The translations under genes were made by a program, and so were the position numbers. From assembly GCF_000471905.2 (NCBI RefSeq), contig NW_006496517.1, positions 23,627 to 87,626 of the forward strand: a DNA stretch of 64,000 nt. The letters are read 5' to 3'. Numbering within the stretch: position 1 is the stretch's first letter; every line of letters begins with the position of its first letter. The DNA comes from Amborella trichopoda (taxonomy: Eukaryota; Streptophyta; Magnoliopsida; Amborellales; Amborellaceae). Of this stretch, positions 11,931 through 23,500 are shown piece by piece. Below the pieces are notes generated by a model, which was not told the DNA's origin, searched no databases, and saw only the letters and a list, made by a program, of their open reading frames with translations.

Positions 11931-12164
11931 GTGGTATGTTTGGTTTGCGTGAGATTGGATTTTAGAAAATATTTTTACCTGAAAAAAAATTCTTACACGT
12001 TGTTAAGTGTGGAATATTTTCATACCAATTGGTCTTAGTATATCTTTTCATAGCATTTGGCAACTAATTGACATAAAAATATTTTCACACTTAACCACAT
12101 GAGAGAATTTTTTCATATGAAAATATTTTCCTAAAAATAATTTCATGTAAACCAAACGTGCCAC
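11931..12164. mobile_element. Foldback miniature element present only in the left duplicate
   Basis: The left end GTGGTATGTTTGGTTTGCGT is matched by the reverse complement of the right end, GTGGCACGTTTGGTTTACAT. Inverted similarity continues inward (AAATATTTTTACCTGAAAAA against the opposite arm, and TTAAGTGTGGAATATTTTCA against its mirror), so almost the whole 234 bp can fold back on itself. It is absent from the corresponding place in the right duplicate (near 21620), so it inserted after the duplication or was lost there. No clear target duplication. Coding capacity is nil. Confidence 0.8.
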
Positions 12165-12417
12165 TGCTTAAATGATTTTTTGTTCAATATTGAAATTTCA
12201 GTCTAGATATCCTAATTTTAGGTTTCAACCTTAATAAAAGGAAACCATGGTTGCCTCCAAATTCAAAATGGAAGAAATATAGAACCTAAAATAATTCATG
12301 CACCAAGAAGAGAGAAATATAGATTCACCTTTGACATGTTAAATCACAGCCTAGGATCATTTAGAGAGAGAGCAGTACGTATATACTTGACAATTTGACG
12401 TGGCAAAATATTGTATG

Positions 12418-12695
12418 GCCGCAGTTTGTAAAGAGCCGAGGTTTTAAACAATCAAATTAGAGCCCACGTTCAAATAGTATGGAGAATGATAGCCTTAAAA
12501 TATATTTTTGCCTTTAATTTTAAAATTTAAAGATTCAAAAATAATGTAGATCAAGCAGATCTATGAGAACTTAAAAATTAGCAGTCTAAAAAATACGTTA
12601 CAAGATATATTATTTCCAAAACTTAAAATCTATTTTTTTCTCATGTCCATGCATCTTGATGTCAAGAATGACTATATCCAATTTGAGTTCTAATA
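12418..12695. mobile_element. Family-1 miniature element, truncated copy
   Basis: Begins GTTTGTAAAGAGCCGAGG followed by TTTTAAACAATCAAATTAG, the family-1 terminal sequence, and keeps interior phrases such as CATGCATCTTGATGTCAAG. The far end is missing. Its start coincides with the right edge of the segmental duplication. Confidence 0.7.
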
Positions 12696-12859
12696 AATAT
12701 GAGTGATTGTGACTTCTTTGCGACAATGGTAAATGGTCTCATAATATACAAACTCTATAGCAAATGAATACCTAGTCCTCTGAGCAAGCACATATTCGGA
12801 AAGATCTTTTTAGTTTAAGGAAAATTTTCATAATTATTTATTTTTATGCTATATTAAAT

Positions 12860-13050
12860 GGGTGTGGTTTACATAAGGTTGCAACTTTAAATAATCAAAG
12901 TAAGTTGCATGTCCAAACTTTGTCATACGAAACAATTTTGATGTTAAAAATTCTTAGGATGGACAACAATCTATTTATCTCTAATTATAAATTTTTAAAA
13001 ATAGTTTCAATCAAGTGGATTTGGTTCAAATCAAGCAAATTTAGAGATCT
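12860..13050. mobile_element. Family-1 miniature element, partial copy
   Basis: Starts GGTGTGGTTTACATAAGG then TTGCAACTTTAAATAATC, matching the ends of the copies at 42201 and 44068. Only about half the element is present. Confidence 0.65.
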
Positions 13051-13628
13051 ATCCAGTAGAACTATAAAATCTGTCATATGATACAGTCCAAGTCCATACC
13101 CACTTTTTTCTTCTTTTTATTATCCTAAATGCCCCTGGGTCACAACTCGCAGGACAGATCAAAACTCAGAGTACCAACCTGATCAGTTTATCACAAAACT
13201 AGGTCATGGGTTCCAACCTAGTTTATTTGTCAAAACACAAGACCAGAATATAGAGTTTTGAATTGTTATATTTCTCAAATTTTCAAGTAAGAACTTGGAG
13301 TTCCGATTCGATTTACTTGTGAAGCCACAAGCATGTCGGAAATCCATGTTCTAACCCCGATGAAAGAGTTATTTTGTACACAAGGGAGCCGATTCTCTCA
13401 CTTCCCTTCCTTGTTTCAATCTTTCCCTCTCGAACCCACACACTGTTCTCACAGGCCCCTACTGCGCTCATTCCCAACTCCCCCAACCTCCAATCCACTA
13501 TTGCTCTCCTCTCTCAGTGCTGTAATAATCATTCCATCCTTCAATTATCATTCAATATTTTTGCTTCAATGTCCAGGTATGTTCCCCCCTTCTTAATGCA
13601 AAATGTTATTATGATCCCCTTTAAAAAA
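13051..13628. other. No supported gene
   Basis: The two overlapping open frames of 87 codons (13333-13596 and 13374-13637) are Ser/Pro/Leu-rich by composition and lack a recognisable domain or a duplicate elsewhere. Confidence 0.5.
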
Positions 13629-13629
13629 C

Positions 13630-14158
13630 ATGAATGAAAACCCCACCCAAATATATAATGTGTGGGATCCCCAGTCTCAGCTATCAGATCTAAATAGATG
13701 GCTAAGATGGCTTGAGTCACAATGTCACAAATTGATTATTAACCGTCAGATCTTGATCGGACAGCTCAGAGCTTTTTATTTTTAATTTTTATTCTATAAA
13801 TCATTTTAAAGCAAATATTGGGGCATGCATAGATCTGATTGGGGTGCACATGATAAAAATAAAAATAAAATATTTTTGATGATGAATAATTATTAGAATA
13901 CCCCTGAAAATTTCAAGAGGCATTTTGGTCATTTATGTTTATAGAAAATATTTATTTTTTATTTTTTCTCAAGTTCGCCCTAATTTTATGATGGGACGCC
14001 CAAAATTTCATCCAAAAATGTTTTGTAGAAAAATAAAACAGCATTTGGCGTGACATTGGGGGTATGAACAATCATAGCCGTTCAATTTAAATCGAACGGC
14101 TAACAAGTGGGGTCACATATAACTTACATGTTGTTGGGGCCACATAGAAACATTTCCC
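13630..14158. mobile_element. Diverged relative of the 27849-28360 inverted-repeat element
   Basis: The right end, read as reverse complement, is GGGAAATGTTTCTATGTGGC then CCCAACAACATGTAAGTTAT, which follows the terminal repeat of the element at 27849. Shared interior phrases include TCACAATGTCAC and a TTTTGGTCATTTATG-type block. The left end is eroded and no 9-bp duplication could be confirmed. Confidence 0.55.
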
Positions 14159-15089
14159 TTAAATAAAGAAAAAATATATTATGTTTTTCTAAGGTCAACC
14201 AAATATCTTAGCATTTTTTAATGATATGAACTTAGGGTTCTTATTTAATTTACTTGAGGGGAAAGGGATTTGCATGTATTTGTTGGTTATTACAATGAAA
14301 ATGGGGTTTTGTTTTTCTGATTAATTGCATCTTTTTAAAATTTAATTTGCATGTATTTGCCATTTATTATTTCAATGTGCTTTTAGTCCTTTTGAATCCC
14401 TCCTTCGATAATGCATAGATATTTACTAGTTGTTTTTTGTAATTAAATTTATTGACAAAATGTGTTTTTTTATACCGTATATTATGGGGAATAATCTCAT
14501 GTTAACGCGACATTGTAATATAACGAAGCCACACTTCTAGAAGACCATATTAGCAGCATTTACATAATCCCAAAAATTGCATACATCATTTCTTCATCCC
14601 AATAATCATCATCATCACCAGAGCCTTTTTCTAACTATTTGGGGTTGGCTTCTTCTTCATCCCAGAAATCAATTTGAAAAACAAAATTCAATTTGCATCC
14701 TATATATGGTCAAAATGAGTCCCCTCAAATAATAAATCTGGACCATCCATTTGATGAATTTCTAGATCCATGATTTACAAACTCAAAATGATTTTTTTTA
14801 ACATTATTCATATAATGATAATAGAGCCATTTAAAAAATTTGGTAACGAAAAGTATATTTCTAATGCCAAGATCTAAGCATCTCACCAAAATGAATGACC
14901 TATTACGTTGAGAAAAACACTTTCTATGGTGTGTTCCCAAATTTTTCTTTTTTGTGAGTGTTCACTAAAATGTAATAATTGTATATTTAAAAATTTGGTT
15001 CAAAGAAATGACCCTAACATGTTTTTCAAAGGTTGTTTCATTATATTACTATAGAACCATTGCATGAAATCATTCCCCATTATATAAAA
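14159..15089. other. AT-rich intergenic sequence, nothing recognised
   Basis: No coding, RNA or repeat feature could be supported on either strand. The ORF at 14725-14940 (minus) has no known motif. Confidence 0.5.
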
Positions 15090-15479
15090 GGTTCGATTTG
15101 TATAGATCCTAGGCTCTAAAAAAACAAACTAGAGCCTACCTTCAAATAGTGTCGAGAAATGTGGTTTTAATACGGAAAATCTTTGTAATAGCCTTAAAAT
15201 ATATTTTTATATATTTATAAAGTTTAAAGCTTAAAAATTTTTATAGATCAATAGATCTATGAAAACTTGAAAATCTTGAAAATTGACGATCCAAAAATGC
15301 ATTATAAAATACACTATTTCCAAAACTTGAAATCCATTTTTTCTCATGTCCATGCATCTTGATGTCGAGATGATCAATTTGAAGATATTTGGGCATCAAA
15401 ACAACCTCTTCTAATGAAATTTTTGAGGTAGGCTCAAATTTGATTGTTTAGAGTCCGGGCTCTATATAAACTTTTCCCT
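15090..15479. mobile_element. Family-1 miniature element
   Basis: Left terminus GGTTCGATTTGTATAGATCC, right terminus as reverse complement AAAAGTTTATATAGAGCCC. About 390 bp, same interior as 23057-23448 and 45628-46013 (ATTTTTCTCATGTCCATGCA, CTTGATGTCGAGATGATCAA). Flanks TATATAAAA and TCTATAAAT could be a 7-of-9 target duplication. Confidence 0.8.
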
Positions 15480-17730
15480 TCTATAAATATACTAGAATTA
15501 TATTGTTGAATTTTGTAATTTTAAGTATTTCGTTTCCTTTATATCTTATTACATTGCAAGTGCAATGCACGTAAATCCCCTAGAAATGATAAGACTTATG
15601 TTACGACTGATTGAATAGTATTAGGCCAACCATTCATATTGGAACATAAGTAGATAAATGGCGGATAAGAATGAAGTAATTTGTTTTTGTGTATTTCCTT
15701 TCTAATTTTTCATATGCATTGGTCAGATGGCCCGTGTGCCCTCATTTATTGAGGTCCTTCATATTTTTTTTAAAAAAATATGATCTGGTAAGCTATTATG
15801 TTGGCTATTAGATCGACTCAAATTCAATTTAGACGGTTGGACACACACTTTCCATGAGCTCACAAGCTGGGATTATCTTTTTTTCACTCTAGATTTAAAC
15901 AAGTGATGGGTAAAAATTGGCTGAAAACAAACAAGTAAATAAAATATAAAGATAAGATAATAATTAGGAACAGTGTTTCAAAACCCAGTGATCTAGACTG
16001 GGAATCATTGATCTAGACCAAATATCAACCAAGACTGAACCGGTTATGGAAAGTTGTCCATAATGGCCTAGTCCCCCTCTGATAACCTCCTTTTCATTTT
16101 AATCTTTTTTAACAAAAAAGCTTTTCCAATATATTTTTAGGTTCCCCCAACCCCATGGGTGATTTTAATTTTTTATTTTTAAATATTTTTCAGATCGCCG
16201 ATTCAGACCAATCTGATACAGATATGCAAAGTAGAGGATCCACTCCACGGAAACACCAACTGGGAATGTTTCATATATTTACTATTCAATTGAATAGGAA
16301 ATACGAAAGAAACCCCAAAATCCCCCACCAATATATAGCCTTGGAAGAAATTTCTTAAAAATTTAAAATTGAATTTGTGAAAATTTGGAAAATAAAAACT
16401 AAATTTAGCTGACCTTAATCCTGTTAACATTTGTCTTTTGTGAATGTGTTTTGCTTCGCATACCCGGAGGCGAAGCCAGCATACCTTGCTCACCAGATCA
16501 ACGAACATCAAAGGTGAAATCGTCGGAATTTAAACATTAAAATTGAAATATTACAATTTTTATGTTCTAAAGTTTTTATTTTTAAGGTAGTTATAGAAAA
16601 TATCTCTATTTTAATACCTAAAATTTTTAAAATCTATATCCTCATGCATTATGTTACGATTTTCCTTTCTTTTTTTTAATTTTTTTTTTTTGCTAGAAAT
16701 GTTGTTCATGAACCTATTAGGTCCATGATGCTTTATCAAGGACCTCTCATCCCAATCTTTCTTGATGGCAAGGCGGTCCTAATGGGATCATGATGATCAA
16801 AGGGCTTATTCATGGACCATCATGGTTTTAATAGACCTGTGATGGTCTGTCGAAACATAATGCACCATCATGGTCCGAGTAGGCTATGATAAGTGAGAAT
16901 CATGGCTCGCTCCGTTAGAGCCTTGATATTCCCTTGTATTTTGAAGGACCATCACAGTTCTATTAAGGCTATGATAGTCAAATAAGTAAGTTCATTGACA
17001 TCATGGCCTAAGAGATATTCACGTACGAGGTACGTGATAAAGTAGGGGTTGTGAAGATTATTTCCGCCACAAAAAGGAAAACCGTGACAAATTGGGTAGA
17101 GAAGTAGATTGTAAAGATGGTAAGTATTATCTAAATTTTAAAAAAATAAAAATATTTTTTTAAACCCTAAATTTTAAAAAAATAAGAATGTTCTTTTATA
17201 CCCTTGTTTTTGTTCATTTGTGGATAATGCATAAAGCTGAATCGGTTATGTAAACCTGCCGCTAGGGAAACCAGTCCGATTCGACAATCTCACCGATTCT
17301 CATCATTCCCAAGGATGTGAATCGGTCCAAAAGAATTAATCAATAAAAACTAACAAAAAATGAAAGGAATAACATTTATGGGAACGAGGCAGATATAACC
17401 AACTGGTTCACAAATCTAGTTGGCTCCCACGGAACAGGATAGATTTCCGGTTTTGACTGGGAACCCCTACCACTTCCCTCTCTGGATAAGCAATTCCAAT
17501 CCGAATTGCCTATTTTCAAATCGTTTATGCATACAAATAAGACTAAAAACCTTTGCTTAAATTAAAAAACAGGCTTAAATTAAAAAAAAAACTGAAACTG
17601 TTCTGTTATAGGGAATGTTATGTTACAGTGAATCAGAGAATTTTACACACTTCTCTTTTCTCTTTTCTCTTTTTTAAAATATGGAGCGGACCACCCCATA
17701 TTTTATCTTTTTGGTATTTTTATTTTAGAT
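15480..17730. other. Intergenic sequence with degenerate palindromic motifs
   Basis: No gene is supported. Between about 16700 and 17010 the phrases CCATGATG, ACCATCATGG and GACCATCA recur in both orientations, which could be subterminal repeats of a decayed DNA transposon, but no termini were found. The rest is AT-rich and featureless. Confidence 0.4.
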
Positions 17731-18035
17731 GAGGTTTCTATAGAGCCTAGGCTTTATGAAAACAAAATAGAGCCACACTTCAAATCCTGATCTGAAAAAT
17801 ATTTTCGGTGACGAAAATCTCTATGATGGCTCTAAAATCAATTTCCAACACCAGCAATAAAATTTGAAACTAAAAAAAGATATAGATCTTGCGGATCTAT
17901 GAACAATTATTTTTAAGGTGAAATAGACAGTTTAGATAATTTGTTATAATACATACTATTTTTAAAGTTTGAAATCCTAATTCCTTTCACAACCATAATG
18001 TTCAACTCGAGATGATTCAATATAAAAGTTTTCTA
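17731..18035. mobile_element. Family-1 miniature element, 3'-eroded copy
   Basis: Starts GGTTTCTATAGAGCCTAGGC and keeps the interior order of family 1 (AGATCTTGCGGATCTATGA, TGTTCAACTCGAGATGATTC). The far terminal repeat is not recognisable. Confidence 0.6.
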
Positions 18036-18640
18036 ATGCTTGACTTGCAATTTCCGATGAGTTATGAGGTTACTTATTTTGATAGGGTTGCAGCCCTATC
18101 AAATCATTTTCCTTTTATTTTCAAGGTATTGTATACTTTTGATACAAGAAAATAATAATTAATATGACATACAATTAATGTGAAATCCGATAGCTTGAGT
18201 GTGTCACAAAATTCAAAAAATTTCTTTCGAAGTTTGAGCTTAGTCAATAGCATCATTCATCCAACTAATTTTACAAGATTATTATTATTTGTAATCACTT
18301 TGTACTAAAAATAAATAGTCTCATTGTATACTTCTCCATTTTTCGAACTCTTCAACCCCACCCCCAGCCCACGTGTAAATACCTTAACTTAGGTATGAGT
18401 AGGTGAATCATGCTTTAATGAGGTATAAGTGTTAAACCCTTTTTATGGAAGGGATTGCCTCCCTCAGCTACCCGTGTGTGACAATTTCTCTTTCTCTCGA
18501 TCACTTCTTTCTGGCGTCAATAAAATTTTTGTTTTTCGGCGTGAATAAACTTCGGAGTTTACTTCAGAAATAGAGGGTCATAGCTTATTTTTCAACTGCC
18601 CTTCTTTCTTTTTTTTTTCTCTTTTTTTTTTTTCTTTTTC

Positions 18641-18671
<31 letters not shown>

Positions 18672-19080
18672 TTAATCAGTGGGTAAGACAAACCCTACTT
18701 TTTTTTTCAATACATTAGGGAGTTACATTTTAAAGGTATTAATTGATAAAGAGATGCTACCACTACGACCCCAACGCCTTCCTGTCTCAATTGCCATTTT
18801 GACTAACTAAAAAAACAATAGGTAATTAATTACCATTTTGATTAACCAAAAATACAATAAGTCATTAAGATCCTAGCCTTCTTTTTGTCTCTATTAAATA
18901 AAAAGTCCTTTTATTCACTGTAAAAATTTGAGTAGTCAAAAGATCTACTTTATTACAACAACTTGCACTGTCTTACTATAAAAATAAATAAAAAACATTC
19001 CGAGAAGTTCTCATTATTTAAATATTTATAGTAAAATAATGAGAAATTATAATGCAATAACACTATTTATATGGGAAACC

Positions 19081-20233
19081 TCAGTGAGAAAGATTGAAGG
19101 AGAGAGATTTATTGATACATAGCTTCCAGTGCCTTTTGAGCATTCCTCCTCTTCTTCCTTGTTGCTGATGTTCTTCATCAATGTGTTCCTGCTGCTGCTT
19201 TTTGCAGAGGACAAAGTTCCTCCCTCCATGCATCCCGATGGGCTCTACTGGACTCAGAGCTGCATTTCAAATCACATCCACAAACCCATTGAAACCTTTG
19301 CGTTCAGAGAATGTGTGGTTTTAACCTTAAACAGGATCAGAAACAATGAAAATGAAAGGGAAATAGCATTTACAAATATGGGATATCATGGGGAATAATA
19401 ATGAGACGACATAATAATCTGATCGAGAGAGTAATTAAAATGGGGCAGATAAATTATCTTGGGTCTGGTTTTTCGAGAAAACTATAAGAGAGTTTGTGTT
19501 TGTAAACCAATATGTTTGGATTCACTACAAACAGAAAAGCTCTCAGCCATCGGAGCTATAAACGAGAGATGGAGTGCAAAATAGAAAACATGCTAACTGG
19601 AATCGATAAGGGAATTGATAACGAGAGGCATCAAACCTTTGAATTCAGAATTGGCGCAATGGAGGTAGAAATTGTTGAAATTAGTGCCGAGGACGGGGAG
19701 TCTACCCTCGCGAGCATAGGATCGAAGCGCAGTGTCAATAACAGAGCCAACCGTATCATCCACCCTAACAAGAAAACGCAAAGGGCCTGTGCTCTCCTGG
19801 ACATTGATGCTGATAAGCATGAGATTTGCAACCTGCACTAATTTGAAACCCAATACCCAATATTACAAAATCTTTTCTGGAGAGGAGAGGAAGGGATAAC
19901 TAATTCCAAGAACTAAAAAAAAGTACCAAGGGAGAGAAGAATTAACATAAAAAGTGAGAAGAAAGAGAAAGAAAAAGGGAATCAAAGAAAAGGAGAGAGA
20001 TGAGAGAGAAGCTAGGGGGAAAGGACAGAAAATTAAAGAAACAAATGAAAAGAGACAGATTTTACCTGATTCTTTTTGCGGAATGTCTGTTTTGTAGGGG
20101 AAAAAGGTGATGGAGAAGAATGATGGAATACATCGAAAGAAAGAGACCTCAATAGACCCCCCATCTTTACACGTTTAGCTCCCATGGGTTTTTTCCCGTC
20201 GTTCACCTGGTTCGAGGGCATAGAAACCGCCAT
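19081..20233 (-). CDS. DUF7054 domain protein, At4g22758-like, intact three-exon gene
   Basis: Exons on the minus strand are 20066-20233 (168 nt), 19637-19832 (196 nt) and 19081-19259 (179 nt). Together they make 543 nt, or 180 residues plus stop. Splice sites are canonical and in phase: CAG|GTAAAA with GTGCAG|GTTGCA, and AAAG|GTTTGA with ATGCAG|CTCTGA. The product has a basic N-terminus (NDGKKPMGAKRVK), then the family core PLRFLVRVDDTVGSVIDTAL, SYAREGRLPVLG and FYLHCANSEFKALSPVEPIG, then GGRNFVLCKK, a Gln/Glu-rich linker and the typical C-terminus NKSLSFNLSH. This order matches plant proteins annotated as uncharacterised At4g22758-like. Their biochemical role is unknown and the ubiquitin-like-looking core is not proof of function. 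No signal peptide or membrane segment is visible. The paralogue at 9116-10301 is damaged, so this is probably the working copy. Confidence 0.88.
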
Positions 20234-20602
20234 GTCTAGAGAGGGAAAGAGCTACGTAGAAAGAGAAGAAGACGCAGAACCTAGAGAGAGGGAGAAGGGA
20301 AACGAATTAATTTAGGTAAGGGAAACAAATTGGGGCATTAATTTAATGTTAGTGGAAAAAACTTAAAAGGATCGAGGCGACATCGGTAACGGCAGCACTT
20401 GTTGCAGCTGCCCGAGGATTCAAGCTTGGAGAGGAATGGAATAAGAGGCAACTGCGGGACTGGAGAGAATGAGGCACCATCAACACTACACCCACCTCCA
20501 CCATTAACAAAACCAAAGGCAGCACTCAGAACGTGGGCATGGCATCAGGAGAGAGGAATCGTATTAAGGGGCAATGCAACAGGTTTTTTTTTTATTTATT
20601 AT

Positions 20603-20610
20603 TGTTATAT
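20603..20610 (-). promoter_or_regulatory. Candidate TATA region of the intact DUF7054 gene
   Basis: Minus strand reads ATATAACA after CCTCACAC, at the position aligned with TATAAAA of the other duplicate, about 370 bases upstream of the ATG. A poly-A expansion follows it. Confidence 0.35.
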
Positions 20611-22035
20611 GTGTGAGGCAGGAGGCTTGGTCGTCCAGCGGGACTCGAAACCTATTTAGGAATGGACCTCGTGGGCCCATCTGCACCTATGTACGGACGC
20701 GCAAACGCATCTCTTTTCCCCCCGATTCGCGCGTTTCCAGAAGTCCGGACCAACTTCCTCTCGAGACGATATAGGTTCCGGCTTCAATTCTCCTTAAACC
20801 CTCCCTTCTATATTTTTATTTCTTCATGATATTTATCTAATGTTTTGTCCCTTCTAAAATTTCACCAAAAAATTTTAATTTTTTATTTTATTTTTCTATA
20901 TTTTTATATCACCGATTCGAGTCGTTGATAGAACGATCCAATATGGATATGTGGGTGAACGATCCACCCCATTGATCGATGTTTTCAACCACTGCTCCCA
21001 ATATTTGAAAGCTTGGATCGGTGATCCAAATCGACTATATGGAAATCGATCTTGATTAGCGAATTGATAATCCAAATCGGTGGATTGGCCCAATCTGAGC
21101 TTAAAGTTATTTCATAAATTACTAATATTTCTTAAAATCTATATTTTAAGTTTCCAAAAAGATTGAGGTATCACATTATGGATTTTTAATATTTTATTTT
21201 AAAGTTGTAAACACTGATAACTTGTTTCATATTTGAGTATTGTTGACCATTATATTTATTTTGTAGACAAAATGAAGTTTAAAATGCAACTCATTGCAAT
21301 AAAATAGAAATCTTTAAATCAATTTTTATTTTTATTTTTATTTTTGTATTTCTATAATCTCCAATGCCACTTGCACTTGTAAAGATAGGGGATCGTACCT
21401 ATTAATTTTTTATTTTTCCCTTTTTTTGAAATTTAATTTCTTAATTTATTTATTTATTTTCATTTTATTTTTAAATAATACTTTATTTCTCTAGAGGTGT
21501 TGCATTTAACTCTCTCTATAGATATGTCTTTATTTTTATTCATATTTAATTTATCTCTCATTATATGGTTGACAATATTGGCCTCACCAGCTCTATATTG
21601 AACCGTGCGAGTTCCCATAAATTTATGCTGCTTAAAACTTTTTGTTTAATCTTAAAATTTAAGCCTAGATATCCTAAGTTTTTGGTTTCAACCCTTGATG
21701 AAAAGGAAACCATGGTTGCCTCCAAATTCAAAATGCAAGAAATACGGAACATAAAATATTTCATGTACCAAGAACGCAGAGAAATATAGATTCACATTTG
21801 ACATGTTAAATCACAGCCTAGGCTCAATCAGAGAGAGAGAGAGAGCAGTATGTATACAGTTCAATTTGACATGGCAAAATAATTGATTGGTTCATTAAAC
21901 AAAAGATGAATCCATGAGAGAGAGAGGATAATTATAGAAAAAGAGTAGAGAGAATTTATTATAGAGAGGAGAAGAGTACTATATGTTGGAAACTTGAAAG
22001 ATTATGTCGGGTGGGGCTCAAAAAATGCTGTATAG

Positions 22036-22340
22036 GGTTTTTTTTTTTTTTTTAAACGGTAATAAAAGTTTAATTAATCAAAGGAGACGAACTCCAAAAG
22101 TACAAAGCAAAAAAAAGAAAAAAAAAAAAATACAAGTTGTACTCCCTATTTCCATAAATGAACAACCAAAACTTCCAAACAAACATTTCTTCAAACTCAA
22201 AGGATCCAAAACCACCCACCACTGAAGACCCAAAAATTCCCCACAAAGCACTCTCACAAACATCCCACCCCAAGAACTTTCAATCCACTCCAAACTTCCA
22301 AGGAGCACCCAGTAAGCAACTTTCCTTTTGCAAATCTCCT
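22036..22340 (-). mobile_element. 3' tail of a truncated LINE
   Basis: On the minus strand the sequence ends ...GATTAATTAAACTTTTATTA then CCGTTT and a run of 18 A (the T run at 22036-22053), a typical plant LINE 3' end. Just before it come CTTTTGGAGTTCGTCTCC and a hydrophobic low-complexity frame. Only the tail is present, and no target duplication was found. Confidence 0.55.
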
Positions 22341-22349
22341 CAAGGATCA

Positions 22350-22416
22350 GGGTTGGGTTGGGTTGGGTTGGGCTGGGTTGGGCTGGGTTGGGTTGGGCTG
22401 GGTTGGGTTGGGGCGG
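22350..22416 (+). repeat. GGGTT/GGGCT pentamer array
   Basis: Thirteen or so five-base units GGGTT and GGGCT in a row, giving runs of GGG separated by two bases on the forward strand. Such spacing favours G-quadruplex folding. It is not the plant telomere repeat TTTAGGG. Confidence 0.95.
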
Positions 22417-22558
22417 CGCGAAGCCTACACAGACGGCTGCCAAATAAGTGCTCTATGGGTGCAGTGGAACATGTGGAGGTTTAGGGGATCTGTGGCTGCC
22501 CATTAGCGTACAGCTCCTAAAGAAACTTGTCTTGATTTCTAGTTATGGATTAATTAAT

Positions 22559-22854
22559 GGAAAATTGTTTCGTACGTGTTGAATCGCATTTTGACATATG
22601 CCGTTCAAAAGTATACGGCATCCACATTAAAGATGGATGCAAATATTTGGTTCATCTAAAAACAATTGAAATGAACAGTCTAAATAATAGGATTATTATT
22701 TCTAATTTTTAAATTTTATCTATTTAATATGATCTATTTGTTAGAGATATGTGTATCCTTAAAAATTAAGTTAAAAACTCTATCTTAAAAATAATTTTAT
22801 TTAGGAGCCCGCATTTCTACATATGCGGGCTTGGCCCACATGCTAACCGCGTCC
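22559..22854. mobile_element. Family-3 miniature element with exact 9-bp target duplication
   Basis: A 296-bp element flanked by TTAATTAAT at 22550-22558 and 22855-22863. The left end is GGAAAATTGTTTCGTACGTG; the right end as reverse complement is GGACGCGGTTAGCATGTGGG. A subterminal hairpin AGCCCGCATTTCTACATATG then CGGGCT lies near 22806-22831. A 9-bp duplication fits Mutator-like transposition. Non-coding. Confidence 0.85.
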
Positions 22855-23056
22855 TTAATTAATACTACGCCAAATATGTTATGTGGTTGCTGACCTACGA
22901 GGCAAGGAGGACCCCACCGGCAAATCAGGAACGTCATTTTGGCGCATATAAAATGGGCAGTCGTTAAAAACAACGGTCCCGCGGGACCATATCCTTTATT
23001 CTGCCCCGTGGGAAAGCTCTCTTCGACAGTAATGTCACAACTCTTGGGAACTCTAA

Positions 23057-23448
23057 GGAAAAAGTTTATACAGAGCCGAGGCTCTAAACAATCAAATTTG
23101 AACGTACCTCAAACATTTTATTAAAAGATGTTGTTTTAATGCTAAAATATATTTAAATTGATCATCTCGACATCAAGATGCAAGGACATGAGAAAAAAAT
23201 AGATTGCAAGTTTTGGATATAGTGTATTTTGTAAGGTACTTTTGGACTATCAATTTTCAATATTTTCAAGTTTTCACATATATATCGATCTATACTATTT
23301 TTGAAACTTTAAAATTTATAAATAAATATAAAAATATACTTTAAGGCTATCACAAAGATTTATAAGAATTAAACCACATTTCTTGACACTATTTGAAGGT
23401 AGGTTGTAATTTGATTGTTTAGAGCCTAAGCTCTATACAAACCGCACC
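23057..23448. mobile_element. Family-1 miniature element
   Basis: Left end GGAAAAAGTTTATACAGAGC, right end as reverse complement GGTGCGGTTTGTATAGAGC. Inner terminal sequence CCGAGGCTCTAAACAATCAA is mirrored at the other end. 392 bp, non-coding. Flanks GAACTCTAA and GAACTTCCA are at best a decayed target duplication. Confidence 0.85.
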
Positions 23449-23500
23449 GGAACTTCCAAAAGGAAAACAAAAGATTTAAATATGATTGTATATCTATGTT

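Larger units (their letters stand above)
8060..12412. repeat. Segmental duplication, left copy
   Basis: Roughly collinear with 18090-21885. Matching landmarks include the CCCTATCAAACCATTTTCC block (8110 and 18095), the CACGTGTAAATACCTTAAC block (8437 and 18370), all three exons of the DUF7054 gene, the upstream promoter area, and downstream non-coding stretches such as TTGGATTGGTGACCCAAATT near 11270. This copy carries a 234-bp miniature element at 11931-12164 that the other lacks. Its right boundary falls beside a family-1 miniature element starting at 12418. Confidence 0.9.
18090..21885. repeat. Segmental duplication, right copy
   Basis: Second copy of the segment at 8060-12412, same orientation and about 10 kb away. 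It carries the intact DUF7054 gene. It differs by a long poly-T expansion at 18601-18672 and lacks the 234-bp miniature element. Homology on the right ends near 21885, after GGCAAAATAATTG. Confidence 0.9.

Noticed and set aside
13333..13637. Two overlapping 87-codon frames
   Set aside because: Mutually shifted, Ser/Pro/Leu-rich, no family signature and no intron or leader evidence.
16700..17010. CACTA transposon end
   Set aside because: The ACCATCATGG motifs recur in both orientations, but no CACTA terminus or 3-bp duplication is present.
22350..22416. Interstitial telomere repeat
   Set aside because: Units are GGGTT and GGGCT, not TTTAGGG, so this is not plant telomere sequence.
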